Assembly: GCA_037179385.1 (NCBI GenBank)
Contig: CM074187.1
Coordinates: 14,881,450-14,945,449, forward strand
Direction of reading: 5' to 3'
DNA: 64,000 bases
Source of the DNA: Holothuria scabra
Taxonomy: Eukaryota; Echinodermata; Holothuroidea; Aspidochirotida; Holothuriidae
Shown in pieces: positions 11,150 through 23,800 of this stretch (position 1 is its first letter; each line of letters opens with the position of its first letter). A program made the translations under genes and the position numbers. The notes below the pieces were generated by a model, which did not search any database, was not told where the DNA came from, and saw nothing but the letters and a program-made list of their open reading frames with translations.

Positions 11150-11435
11150 CTACCCAGCATGCAAGCCCGGTTTGGCCCCAAGTGGGTTTTACTTGGGAAA
11201 CTTGAGCTCAGTTGGGCTTGGGCTGAGGTTGGTATTGTCATCAGGTCCCAACTGGGCCCTAACTGGGTTTGCTAGAAAGATGGGAGAGATGTTGTAAACT
11301 CCTTGGGGCCAAGCTGGGACCTAGTGGGGCTTAATTGGTTTAGGTTAGCCCAATTGGGGCCTAATGAAAGCGCTAGCTCACTAACAAACCTCATTGGACC
11401 CCAATCGGGAGCCCAATATGGTGTGCTGGCAGGGT
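11150..11435. repeat. GCCCA/GCTGGGC-rich repeat, copy B
   Basis: Second copy of the repeat at 7005-7315 in the same orientation, ending GTGTGCTGGCAGGG. It contains GGGCTTGGGCTGAGGTTGG, GATGGGAGAGATG and CCCCAATCGGGAGCCCAAT. Confidence 0.65.
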
Positions 11436-14400
11436 ATGTCCGTGTTTACCCTCTTAATATAACTTTCAACACCCCGAAATATTAAACGCACCTGGCATTT
11501 TTATTTTTAAGCTTATTAAGTGCTGGTCTCAAAATGTGACATTTCTATTTGGCATTTAAATCATTAAAACCAAAATACCCCACCATTTTTCATAATTTTT
11601 TTAATCGGGAAGTGTCGTTTCCGGCCACTTAAAGTTTTTAAAGCCACAAATTTTCTTGTTCTATCCACGACAACTAAAGTTGAGTTAATAAAACTACATA
11701 GACCAGGTTACGACATAGCATGTCCCCCCAAAATCAGTCCCATTTATTTTATTTGCACACTGCTTGATATGACATGGTTACACAAACTTCTAGATAACAT
11801 CACTAGCTCCGCATCTTGCGGCTCGGTTATCTGCCGTTTGGTCTACCCCCGGAAATAAAACGGTATTTCGGGTGTCACGTGATCAACGAAGACACCAAAT
11901 GTGCCTTCGCTATCTCTGAAAACACAAAATCACGTGATTTGGTCTCCCTCTTTTCAACATCTGTTATTTCACTCCTCAACTTGCTTCCCACGAACCACGA
12001 TTGTCCTTCCAACGGTACCAATGTCAACGAGACAGTACGCCAGTGCAGTCACTATTGTAAAAAGACTGTGCTTAAATTTAAGTTGGTCCCAATTCGTCTG
12101 ATATCACTACGTACCCCACTGCCCCAGCTTCAGTCCCGTAATTTCCCCACCTCTACAACCCGTTTTATTTCATGTTATCTTATGTAAGGCATGATAACAA
12201 ATAAAATCATCGTTACTTGATTTATTTTACCAAATAAATTTATCATAACTCTGCAGATCAGCGTCAACTTTTAACTAACCTATACACAGGAACGTGCAAT
12301 GTTCCCGCAGTTTAAGGCAAAATGGCAAACCTTAATAGTTCTGCTGGCACTAGACACTCCTCCATATTTTTCCATTCCGCCAAACAAAGTTAACCAAACT
12401 TACCAAACTTACTCAGTTACCGGCCTGAGTCTCAATTCGCATGCCTGTAGATTAAAACAAATCCGATTTGCAAATAGGCGGGGCAATACATGTCTCAATA
12501 ATAATGCCCAAACTTTTCAAATTTCAGTTCGGGAAATCCAGAATCCAAAATTGTCTGCAATACAAGGTCGATACTTTGAATTATTTGTTTAAAAGGGTAA
12601 AAATGCGTATTTAATAAAGTAATGTTTAGAGAGAAACAATGGACAATGTTAGTGCTTTCACACCATCTCCTAGTAGCGTGTTTAAAGGTCGACCGTGGGA
12701 ACATTCTCCCACTCCCCTCCCACCTCCTTAGTAAATCGGGGAAAATTTTTCCAGTCTAAGGACTTACGGTATAAATAGAGAAAGTTTGAAGAGACACACT
12801 GCTTTAAAACCACTTAGTATTTACAGTTTTTTCATTAATTTGGTCTTTTACCAAATGACCTTGTTCTTCCTATCGCCCGTCAGATTATAGTTTGGAGTGT
12901 AGGAGTGTAACTTAGGTGGGTATATGCGGCGAAAAGACAGGGGTATATGCGGCCCATGGAATAAGTACGCATACTATCATCAGGCTTTTCTCCTTCCCTT
13001 TATTCTCGTTAAAGTATAGCCAGTTTGAAAATTCTGATGTAAAAATATGATACGTTATGCAGTGGTGTCTCCATATACTTTTCATTGTAGAGGCCGGCGG
13101 GGCACTCGGGTGTCACAATAACTTTGTAGGGGATACCACTAGAAACACTCATGGCCGCAAAACGCGAGGCCCAAACGGCTGGGGTTCAGTGGCCCTCAGG
13201 GCTCCTGGTGGGATCCAGGGGCAAAATCCCGGAATCTCCTGTTTTATGGTATTTGTGAGGCACTATACAGTCTTCACTGGAGGGAACGCTGTTCACTAAA
13301 AACTGTCTGTCGGCACTTATAGCACAATGTTATTGGTAACATATTGGAGGCGCAAAGAAGAGACAGACAGTTCTTTCGCTGAGTCAAATAAACAGCAACC
13401 GTTCCACTTCTCACACGACACTACAAGACTCCAGAACTCCGTGAAACAATCGAAACCACAAAGGAGTACAAAAATATATCGTTTTTCGCTTTTTATAAAT
13501 TAATAAGTAATTTTTCAACACAACTGTTTTACTACCAGGTGCGGGTCTGGCAGAAATCTTGGAAGAGGGCTAGTGGAAGGGGAGCTATGGAGAAACCAAT
13601 TGATGGACATTTAATTGTGATTCCCTCAGGGAAACATGTAACCCTGCCTGAAATGCTACCTGAGCACCACTTTCAATTGGCGTACAGAAAATTTCGAAGA
13701 AAGCAACCTCTAAGACAGCCAGAAATGACCGGATTTTCCTGGTGTTTTAGGCCATTTTTTCCTATTTGAAGACAAGTTAATTACTACCTTTCCTTGGCCA
13801 AAGAAGAATCAAATTACATGATATCTGATAGTCACTCTGACACTACAGAAGGCATATTTTTGGGGAAAATCCCCGAAATTTCTTTAGGGGACGCACGGAC
13901 TGGAACAAGGTTTTCTATGGGCACGTAGCTTACCCTACCTCCTGGTAAAACTGCCACTTATATTAGATGCTGTCAACTTTTGGTTTAATGATCGCTTCGC
14001 TTTAAATCATATCAACCGTTTCAAGTTGTCTGGCCTCGTGATCCTAACTTAAATTTACTTTCAGAGTTGATGATCAGAGGCACCGCTAGAGTCTAGCAAT
14101 CATTGGGAAGGGGGTACATATTGACATTGAAGTATTCGTCAACTGTAATTGCAATTTACGAGCTTGCTAGACTTTTTATTTACACCTCACCCGACCCGTT
14201 TACATATAAATGTCGCTTAAATACGCCTTGAAGTAAATTTACTTTTTGGCCGATATAAGATGAGGCGACGTAGACCCTTACCCCCATACCCTGCAGGTTC
14301 CACTGCGTGTAATTGATGAAAAACGAGGGAAATACATGTTGGTCGATCGCAATATCGTACCAAAACAATAACACGTGACTGAAGGGTATTAATTTTTGTT

Positions 14401-14600
14401 GGATCAGCCCCTTTAGGTTGTCGTATCACTAGAAAACTCATAATCGAATGATGAGTCGATCACTTTCCTCTGCTAATAAACTATGCGTTTGAATGAAGTT
14501 ATCGACTCAAGGTATCTCAAGGTTATTGAAAAGCAGTCCACTGTAGTTTTCTGAAATGTTATGTAGACCTACGCACGTTATGTAGCGCAAACATAGAAAG
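11436..14600. other. Intergenic region upstream of OS9
   Basis: No exon recognised. Open frames at 11816-12187 (123 codons), 12299-12592, 13057-13299 and 13539-13769 show no domain, and several run through repeat-like sequence (for example GATCCAGGGGCAAAATCCC near 13212). The OS9 promoter should lie at the right end, but no TATA box or CpG cluster is evident. Confidence 0.35.
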
Positions 14601-14618
14601 GATTATTATAGGAGAACC

Positions 14619-14639
14619 ATGAAGGGTTCAGTTCGGTAA
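14619..14639 (+). promoter_or_regulatory. Short upstream ORF ahead of OS9
   Basis: An ATG at 14619 in the context GAACCATGA opens six codons (MKGSVR) and stops at 14637-14639, 36 bases before the OS9 start. If the transcript begins upstream of it, this would be a uORF in the 5' leader. The transcription start is not visible, so its presence in the mRNA is unproven. Confidence 0.35.
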
Positions 14640-14675
14640 CGAGAATTGTTTGTACATCCTGAAGAAAAAGAGAAA

Positions 14676-14813
14676 ATGATGCGAGAAGTGCTGTTTTTGA
14701 TTTCATCGTTCTTGGTCTGTTGGAAGGGAGTTCATCCCTTTCTTGATATTGATGAGCTGAAAAACATCCACTACGATATAGACATCGTCGACCAACCAGT
14801 TCTTTACGGCAGG
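14676..14813 (+). CDS. OS9 exon 1
   Basis: Encodes the signal peptide (hydrophobic VLFLISSFLVCW) and the start of the mature protein, with LDIDELKNIHYDIDI resembling the N-terminal OS-9 motif. Two adjacent ATGs (14676 and 14679) are possible starts; the first is used here. Donor AGG|GTAAGT, phase 0. Confidence 0.85.
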
Positions 14814-17800
14814 GTAAGTTAGGCTAAGTGGTTCAGTTAACTTGTTTAACACTAACAGTAACATTTCGGTTATAATAACTAGGCCTACATTATTAGGTTA
14901 GGCTACGTGTGTATTTGCAAAATTCTACAGTACAACTACTTTATGTATTACCGTGACAGTTGCAGGATCTGATTGCATTGGGTTTGTTTGGTCTTTGTTT
15001 GGACTAGGTATTGGTTTGGGTCTGTTCTATAGGGCATCTTATGGGGTTTTACCCCCCTTCTTCTTCTTCTTCAAAACGGTGAGACATCCAAAAGGACAAT
15101 TTTACACCGCGTACGTGCCGTGTGATCAGTCAGGCCCTCAAAGAGTTTATAATGAAATCCACCGGCTTTGGGTGACTTATGGCCCCCGCAATAAGACTCT
15201 CTGGGAGGTTATTCCAATCCAGAGTACTATTAGGGACAAAACTGTACTTAAAACAATTAGTGTGCGCATGCTCGTAAAGTGAACATCGTTCTCTTTTATC
15301 TCTGGGATTTTTCTGCTGTTTTTACTTAGTTTTTTTCCGTTGAAGTTACATATTGACAGTAATTTTGGGAGTATTCCACTTTCTCATCACGTTGGATACC
15401 TCAGCTAACCGGTCTCGAGCTTAACTTTCTGTATTTTTGTAGTGGAAATTTTGGTTGGTTATTGTGTGAGCCTAGGCTTCACCCCAGTGTAGCCTTCCAC
15501 ACTTTTTTTATGAGCCTACGGTGAATCTCATTGTCAGCCGTCGCCTGTTGCTAGTGTTAGCGTTCATGCAAGGATAAACTCCTTGTCATTGTAGCGTGGT
15601 CAATTGTCGGTTGTCGTGAGTATTGGCATTGTAGGTGTGCCCTGGTTACTCCTCCCGTTGGTAATTATGTGGGGTGGTGGTGGTCTGTTGTACATGCTCT
15701 TTTTTATTTTTGGTTGCAGTCTTCGTTTTCTCCCAAACAATTATGGACTTCCCCTTAGTAATGAGTACACTAGTTTTATTAATGTTGTTGTTTCGAAGTG
15801 TGAGCCCCGGGGTTTTACAAACCTACATACAGTCCCTTTCATGTATGTTAAGTATATACCTAGCCTAACTGTTCTGTTGGCTAACTACCAACAACCTAAG
15901 CCTGGCGTACCTTCCCCTTCGGGCACTCAGCCCCTCAAGCTTACTATGTCTTATTTGTCTATCTTGGTTATCATGCTCTCTGGGGACCTGCACCCCAATC
16001 CTGGCCCATACACACCCAAGTTCCCATGTGTCTTGTGCGGCAAAGCCGCCAAATGGGGTCAGCGAGCTGTCTGTTGTGACCAGTGCCAAGGCTGGTATCA
16101 TGTTAATTGCATGAGCATGAACTCTGCCATCTACCAGGGCATTGCAGCTAATAGTAACGTTTCTTGGATTTGCTGTCAATGTAGTATTCCCAACTTTTCA
16201 AGTTCACTCTTTAGCAATTCTGACCCTGAATTATCGAATAGTTTTACCTGTCTTTCTCCTGGTGCTCACAGTATTACCAGCGACCCCCCAACTTCGCCTC
16301 TGTTGTCGTCCTCCCCAGTCACCAATAAATTTCAACCTGAACGTAGACCCAATTCTAAACCGATTAGGAATGTTTAAAAGTCCTTGTTATTAATTTTCAA
16401 GGCATTCGTAATAAGGTTGCAGACTTAAATGCTTGCATTGATGAAAATAACCCTGACGTGATTATAGGTACCGAAACTCACTTAAATAGCTCTGTCACCA
16501 GTAATGAATTGTTTCCTGGTAATTTTACTGTTTTTAGAAAAGACAGAAATTATGGTCAGTCTAAAGGGGGCGTCCTTATTGCCCCTAAAGAAGACCTCCT
16601 TGCTACCTATAGATCTGACCTTGATTCGGATTGTGAGGTAGTCTGGGTTTCTCTCGAAATCCAAGGTGCCAAACAAATACTTATAGGGTCTTTTTACCGC
16701 TCACATAAATATGGCAACTCAACAGACTACCTTGACCAGCTTCGGGCTTCTCTCGTTAAGGCCAGTAAGAATAAGAATGGACAGATCTATCTTGCAGGGG
16801 ACTTTAATCTACCTGATGTTGATTGGTTCACTAGGTCTGTCCAACCAGGCTCACAGTATCCTGCTTTATCCAAATGTATGCTTGACATATGCAATGATTT
16901 TGGTCTTGACCAAATGGTAAGTGAGCCTACTAGAGTTAACAACATCTTGGATATTTTCTTGACATCTAATCCTACTCTAGTGGATAGGTCTGCCCTGATC
17001 CCTGGCATATCTGACCATGATGGTATCCCCTTGATTATGATAAGCACTAGGCCTGAAACAACTAAACAAAAGCCTAGGAAAGTGTATAGCTTTCACAAAG
17101 CTGATGTCAGTGGAATCAAGGCGGAGCTTAGTAAGTTCAGCTCTGACCTGGTTAAACGTGAGTGCTCTGTGCAGGTCATGTACTCTGCCCTTGAGAACAA
17201 AATCAAAGAGGTAATGGATGTCTATGTTCCAGCTCGGGTTGTTAGAAAGAGGAACCAAACCCCCTGGATTGATAAGACTATTAAACGACTATTAAATAGG
17301 AAACAAAGGGCTTACAACACATGGCGTAAGACACGGACTCCTTCCTCTTTGAAAACTTCAAACCCAACGTAAAGCGACTCACAAAACAACAAGAGCCGCT
17401 TATAGAAATTATGTCAACACAGTTTGTACTGATTCACCTAAACGTTTCTGGTCCTTTATTAAAAACCTTAGATGTGATAGTGTTGGTATCCCTTCCTGAA
17501 ATCTGATGGGATACTGGTCTCGGACAACATGCAGAAGGCTAACATCTTAAATGAGCAGTTCCAAAAGGTTTTCACCCGTGAGAATGTCACCTTACCTCCA
17601 GTTGAAGCGAACACCATACCCACCATGTCTGATATTGAGATATCCTTAGATGGTGTTGTGAAGTTGCTCAAGGAGTTGAACCCAAACAAAGCTACAGGTC
17701 CTGACGGTATACCGGCTCATGTTCTGAAATTGGCCGCTGAGGAGGTTGCTCCTGCCCTCTGCTCCATTTTTCAAAAATCACTGGACACTGGTCATTTACC

Positions 17801-20800
17801 TCCCTCTTGGTTATGTGCCAATGTTAGTCCTATCTTTAAAAAAGGTGACTGTTCCCTAGCCTCAAACTATAGACCGGTCTCTCTTACCTCGATTTGTTGC
17901 AAGGTCCTGGAACACATTATACATTCTCATATTATGCATCACTTTGATAACCACTCAGTTATCACGAACAGGCAGCATGGCTTCAGACAACGCCATTCTT
18001 GTGAATCTCAATTGATCTTAACAACCAATGGCCTAGTGCAGTCTCTAGATCTTAGATCCCAGACTGACATGATTATCACAGATTTTTCTAAGGCTTTTGA
18101 TACGGTTCCTCATAACTGTCTGCTTTGTAAATTACAAAACTATGGTATTAGAGGCAACACCCTTAACTGGATTGCTAATTTTCTTAAGTCCCTGAAGCAG
18201 AGAGTCGTAGTGAGTGGTGATTTTTCTGATTGGGTGGATGTTATCTCTGGTGTTCCCCAAGGTACAGTCTTGGGTCCCCTGTTGTTTTTAGTTTATATTA
18301 ATGACCTGCCCGATAATATCTCTTCTGAAGTAAGACTTTTTGCTGATGACTGTGTAATTTATAGACAGATAAAGAATAATCTTGACCAGGTTCAGCTCCA
18401 AAATGATCTAAACACCCTCTCTGAGTGGCAAAATAAATGGCAAATGCACTTTAATACCAAGAAGTGCTTTTCTATGAGGATTACTCACTCAAGGAAACCC
18501 AAGTTTTTTAATTATACTCTAGATAACGATACCCTGGAGTCTGCCGATTGCCACACTTATCTGGGAGTTGACATCTCTAATACCCTTACCTGGAATAGAC
18601 ATATTAATCGTATCACTTCGTCAGCAAATAGGTCTTTGGCTTTTATTAAAAGAAATTTATACTCCTGCCCCAGGAGTGTCAAAGCTAATGCCTATTTCAC
18701 ACTTGTTAGGCCTTTATTGGAGTATTCATCTTCTGTTTGGGATCCCTACACCACTTCCCTATCCAATAAGGTTGAGCAAATTCAGCGTAGGGCTGCTAGG
18801 TTTGTTTATAATGACTATTCCCCCCATAGTAGTGTGACTGAAATGCTAAACGACCTAGGGTGGGATAGTCTCAAAAACAGGCGTACTGCCAACAGGCTAG
18901 CAATTCTTCACAAAGCCAAATTGGGCCTCCTAGCCTTGCCAATCAACAACCTACAACCGGCTGGGCGGCCCTCTTGGCATCGCCATTCTAATAGCTTTAC
19001 AAATATAGCAACCAATAAGGACTGCTACAAATACAGTTTCTTTCCTCGGACCGTCAGAGACTGGAACCTACTCCCCCAGAACATTACAGATCTCGAGGAC
19101 CCCAAGCAATTCAAGAGCGCAGCCTTGAGGATCCTCAGATGGGACGACTAACTACATGCGCACACTCAACCCTGCACGTTTGACTCCACCAGGAGTGTTG
19201 TGCAGTATTTTTCCAGATCCAGATCCAGATCCAGTCCTAGCCGAGGGGGGGGGGCGAAAGTGCAAAGCATGCATGTAACGAGAACAACGAGTAGGTTTAC
19301 ACAGATTAGACAGGGGGATGTTAGCTTGGCCATAAATACCTTTGGCAAAAATTATGAGTGTGCAACGTCTGCGGCGGTCAGACAAAGTATGTAGACCTAG
19401 CCTAGATCTTTGAGGAGTGCGGTCATAGAGCCAACTTCACGGGAGTACTCGCCGGATATAAACCTAGCAGATCTTTTTTGTACTCCCTCCAATCTATCTT
19501 GGAGTGAAATCTGACAGACAGAACAAGCATACTCCAACAAGGGCCTTATAGTAAACCTTATAGGCTGCCAATTTAACATCTTTGGAACAAAATGAGAGGT
19601 TCCTGCGTAATAGGCCTAAGATCTTATTTCCCTTATTACAAACAAGTTGGATATGTTTGCCCCAGCTGAGATTTCTTTGCCCTTAAACTTATGTTATGTT
19701 ATGTTATGTAAACACACCGGATTTCGCCCAGTGCCAATTTAGCGCACCAGTGAAAATGCTTCCCTTTCACTGTTGCAGAAGCACAAGTCTAAGCTGTGGA
19801 ATTATCTACCACACCACATGCATTTTGTCCACAGTATGAGTAAAGCCAAAACAGGTCAATTACATTTTTATCTTTACCATGTAAGGCATAGCCTGGTTGC
19901 ATTTAATCCTCACTGTAGCCTACAGTTGATTATTGAATTAAGGTCACTGAAAATCTTACTTTTTGCTTCAGTTATCTTGACTGTTGTTAGCAGCAGTAAG
20001 GTTTCTCGGTACCACTGAAAATTGGCACCATCTGTACCGCTGGCGCCACAAGTGATACTGGTAATATCTTACTAATTACCGGTACCAGAAGAGTATAAAA
20101 ATAGTATTTGTAACACATGCAAATGTCCTACAAACACCATGCATCGACATAAGTGAAGTCTCATGATAATCCTGTCTCTGGTTTCACTATTTTTTATAAC
20201 ATTCAGTCACTCCACGCTCAAGATATCTGTAAACAAATATGGTTAAAGTCTCTGCAAATTAGTGGCCAATAAAAATGGGAAAGAGACTAAATCAGCGCCG
20301 TACTGCAATTCTGCACTCACACGATGAAAACAGCACTCAAAATTGAAGTGTAGATCGCAAAAATATTTTCTAAAAATAATGAAAATGGCCCTCCTAAATT
20401 GTAACCAGAATTTTTAAGTAAAACTTTACCAAATAATTTCCATAAAATACTGATTTATCAAGCTTTCTCCCCACAGTGTTATAACTATCAAAACTCTTTT
20501 CAAAGTGTTTCATGTTTGAGTGAACGGAGTGCATTGCACAGCTACCTGCAATAACACTTGAAACTAAATCCTGTGCGTACCAGGGACGCACAGGATTTGC
20601 TTGTAAAATGCATGTGAAATTCTGGCAAATAGGCATAGAAAGTTTTGTGTTGAAAAGTTCACACGAACCCATTGGCTTGAATGTTTGTTGTCAATGTCAC
20701 TTCACAAAATCCATATACTGTAAGTAATCTGCCTACCAAAGTTTCTTATCACCGCAGTTTGTATTCGACTCAACCAGAAAACATTTTCCGACTAGACCAA

Positions 20801-23800
20801 TATTAGTAATGTGGCCCAGTTCTGTGATATCGCTGGTGCTACGTACATACTAGATCATCCGCCGCACTGTTGTCCAGCTTAGTCAGAGTAACATCACTTG
20901 TCCATGCCAGACCACTTTTACGCAGCTTTGTGTTGCAAATATCACGGCAGAGCATCTGAATTGAAATTGCAGAGTGTCACTGATTATTTGCCTGGAGTGA
21001 TTTATGCTGCATGCAGGGAACTAATGGGACCCACAGAAATTTGATGGGACTCTTGGGAAAAAAAGTTGAGGGTTCAGGGACTCTTGGGTTTAGGGGCCTA
21101 ATGAGAACACTGCAGTAGCTATCAATACACCAAAGCAAGTTAGTTGATTTGGTGTGACAACGTACCAATGTTTTAAGCAGGATAAACTTTGTGTCAAGTC
21201 CAACTGCTTCACTGTGTAAATTTTTGACAGAACGTTTGTTGTGTTCGTATGAAACTTTTTCTCCCACACACAGTTAACTTTATGGAGAAGTCCCATTACA
21301 TCGCTGTGTCAGAAACAGAAATCGTTGAAGCAACATTCATTCAGAGCTTACAATGCTATGATTCTTTGTCTGCTTACAACAAATTTCTCACTCATATAAT
21401 GTTGTGTGTTATTGTATTCAAAGTGGATTCTATCAACCAATGCATCGTAACTATTCTAAATACACAACGTTAAAGCATTTGCTGATGAGTAGCAATCGTT
21501 CTGAGGTTGGGCAGAAAGTTGAAAAAAAGCAAGTCCCTTGTTAGTGTAGAAGATACTAGTTCTGCAAAATTAAGTTAAACGGCAATTTCCGAAATTCTTC
21601 AGGGGAATTTGTGACTGAAATGGTGCAAAATGATTATCAAGTGAATATTCCATGTTTATATCGTAATGTTTAAAGATGCGAGGCATTTATCAAATGCTAT
21701 TTTAGTTACATTTTACTACAGTATTTAAGTATTATTTCATTCAAATGCTATAATTTTAGGAAATGATTTTCACCTTACAGTTGAGTACTCATCTCCACGA
21801 TATTACAAGTTTTAAGCAAAATTTTATAGGCCCTGATTGAAATTTCAACATATTCAAGTTCAGATTTCAATGATTCAGTGTAGCTCTAAAGGAACATTTC
21901 ATCTTCAGTTGTAGAATACTTCTAATTTTTAAAGTTATGTGCAAGAAATTCCACCCATCCATGCTACTTACAAGGTCGTATGACATTTAAGCCAACTCTT
22001 GTAATGGACATTTTGACACTTAAATTAAAAACAGCTGTAAATTAATCATGTGCTTTCCAGTAATAGTTTCTTATGTATCTTCCTCAGTGTTTTTTTTTTT
22101 TTTCTGTTGTGGTTGTAAATATGCATTTAGGGCCTATACTTGAGTGGAGGCCCCTGCAGTCTCCATATTACTGTATCAATAACCCCTCCTGCCTGCTGGT
22201 ACAATAGCAATGCCAGTAAAATACCCCAGATACCCTAGATAGATCATACATGGAGCTGCAGTCATAGTCTTATGTAGGACCTACTTCTCTCTTTCCATCT
22301 CCACTGGCACTGAGCCACATGGAGTCATGGTTGTAATATTGCTTCTCTGCAACAGCTTGTACTTTTCTGCATTGTGGTTGATATTTTTTCAATATGTTGT
22401 TGTGAATTACCTGTTGTAACATGCGGAGCTGCCTTACCAAATTCATGCATGGTTCTTATGCCATGCAAGCTTCATATAGAGGGTCAGCCAATCTTGCCCC
22501 AATTTAGTCTGAGCACCCTGGAGTTGGCAAAATTCTTGTTTCATGCTTGTTCTCAGTGTAACTTCAGAGTGGACCTACAGTTACATGGAATGCACTTTTG
22601 CACCCTACCCTCTGTAGTAAAAATGCACCCTACCCTCTCTAGTAAAAACTCTTCTTCGCTCAGCCCCTCATTTCCTACACCCTGCCCTGTGGCCTTTTTC
22701 AACTTTTACTCTGAAAAGTTATTTTGAGTTGGGTTTGCACCATAATGTGGACCTGGCTGTAATGAGGAGAACACTGCTGAACTTGTGTATGGTTGTAGAG
22801 TCCTTTGTGTGTAAAGTGCTAACATCTCACACAGAAATAACTTATAGTAAAAGCCAGGAACTTGACTGAATAAGCTTCTTTTGGCCCCTAGCAGCAGATG
22901 GTATGCAGCACTTGGCATACAAATTGTGTCCTTCATCTACATTTCCTCTGTCTTGTTTTCACCATGGCTAGAGGTCTGGTACACAATGACATGACAGCCA
23001 TGTGTCCTTATCGCTGAAGACTGTGACTTAGCATACACATTGTGCCCTTGAGTTAAAGTATGTTTCCCCTGTCCCTTTTAAACTATGAGTGGAGGTCTGG
23101 TGCACAGTGACATCCAGTCATGTGTCCTATGGCTGAAAACTCTGAGCACAGTGCTTAAGCACTGTCGCACAGACTGGAGTTACAGTAGTACCTACAAATT
23201 GATGTTATAGTTACTGTATGTTCTCATCCCAAGGACTACAACCAGACTCCAAGCAGAATGTAGTTTGTTACGGCTTGGTCGCAATACAAACCAATAACAG
23301 CGAAAGACCACAGAAGAGCGAGATTAAAATCAACAACTTAATTATTATTCACCTCTTACTTCCTTAAATTTACAACAATTAATCTTAAATCTACTTACAA
23401 TCTTTTACAGCTTAAGGTATCACTCTTTGTCCAAGGGGTAGTGTTGTTAGCGTCGATTGTACAACAGCACAGCGTAGGACTCGGTTCCCCGAAGGCAGGA
23501 TGAAGACTATAGTGATCGGTAAATGGCGACACAATTACAGCGTTAAGCGGCGAAGCAGGCGTCTGGTCTCTGTATTATCTGTGTATCTTCTGTTTTCTTC
23601 TCTTCCTGTCACACTGCTTGCATGACCTTTTATATATCTGGTAGTTCTTCCAGAAAAGTCTGGAACTCACTCTAATGGAAACGTCTCGTTTGATCTCGTA
23701 CAAAACAAACAGCGAAAGTTCTGGGCTCAGTAACCCATAACCACAAGTTGGCTATTATTAGGCCATTACATCATACAGTAGTTTCCAGTAGGTGATCGTA

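Noticed and set aside
10852..11241. 129-codon minus-strand frame
   Set aside because: Runs through two different dispersed repeats (10780-11090 and 11150-11435).
11816..12187. 123-codon open frame upstream of OS9
   Set aside because: No recognisable motif or splice support; considered chance.
15865..16179. 104-codon minus-strand frame opposite the LINE PHD region
   Set aside because: Antisense of the LINE coding sequence; the plus frame carries the 2A and zinc-finger motifs.
22374..22727. 117-codon open frame in OS9 intron 1
   Set aside because: No splice context, no domain, and it spans a two-copy tandem repeat.
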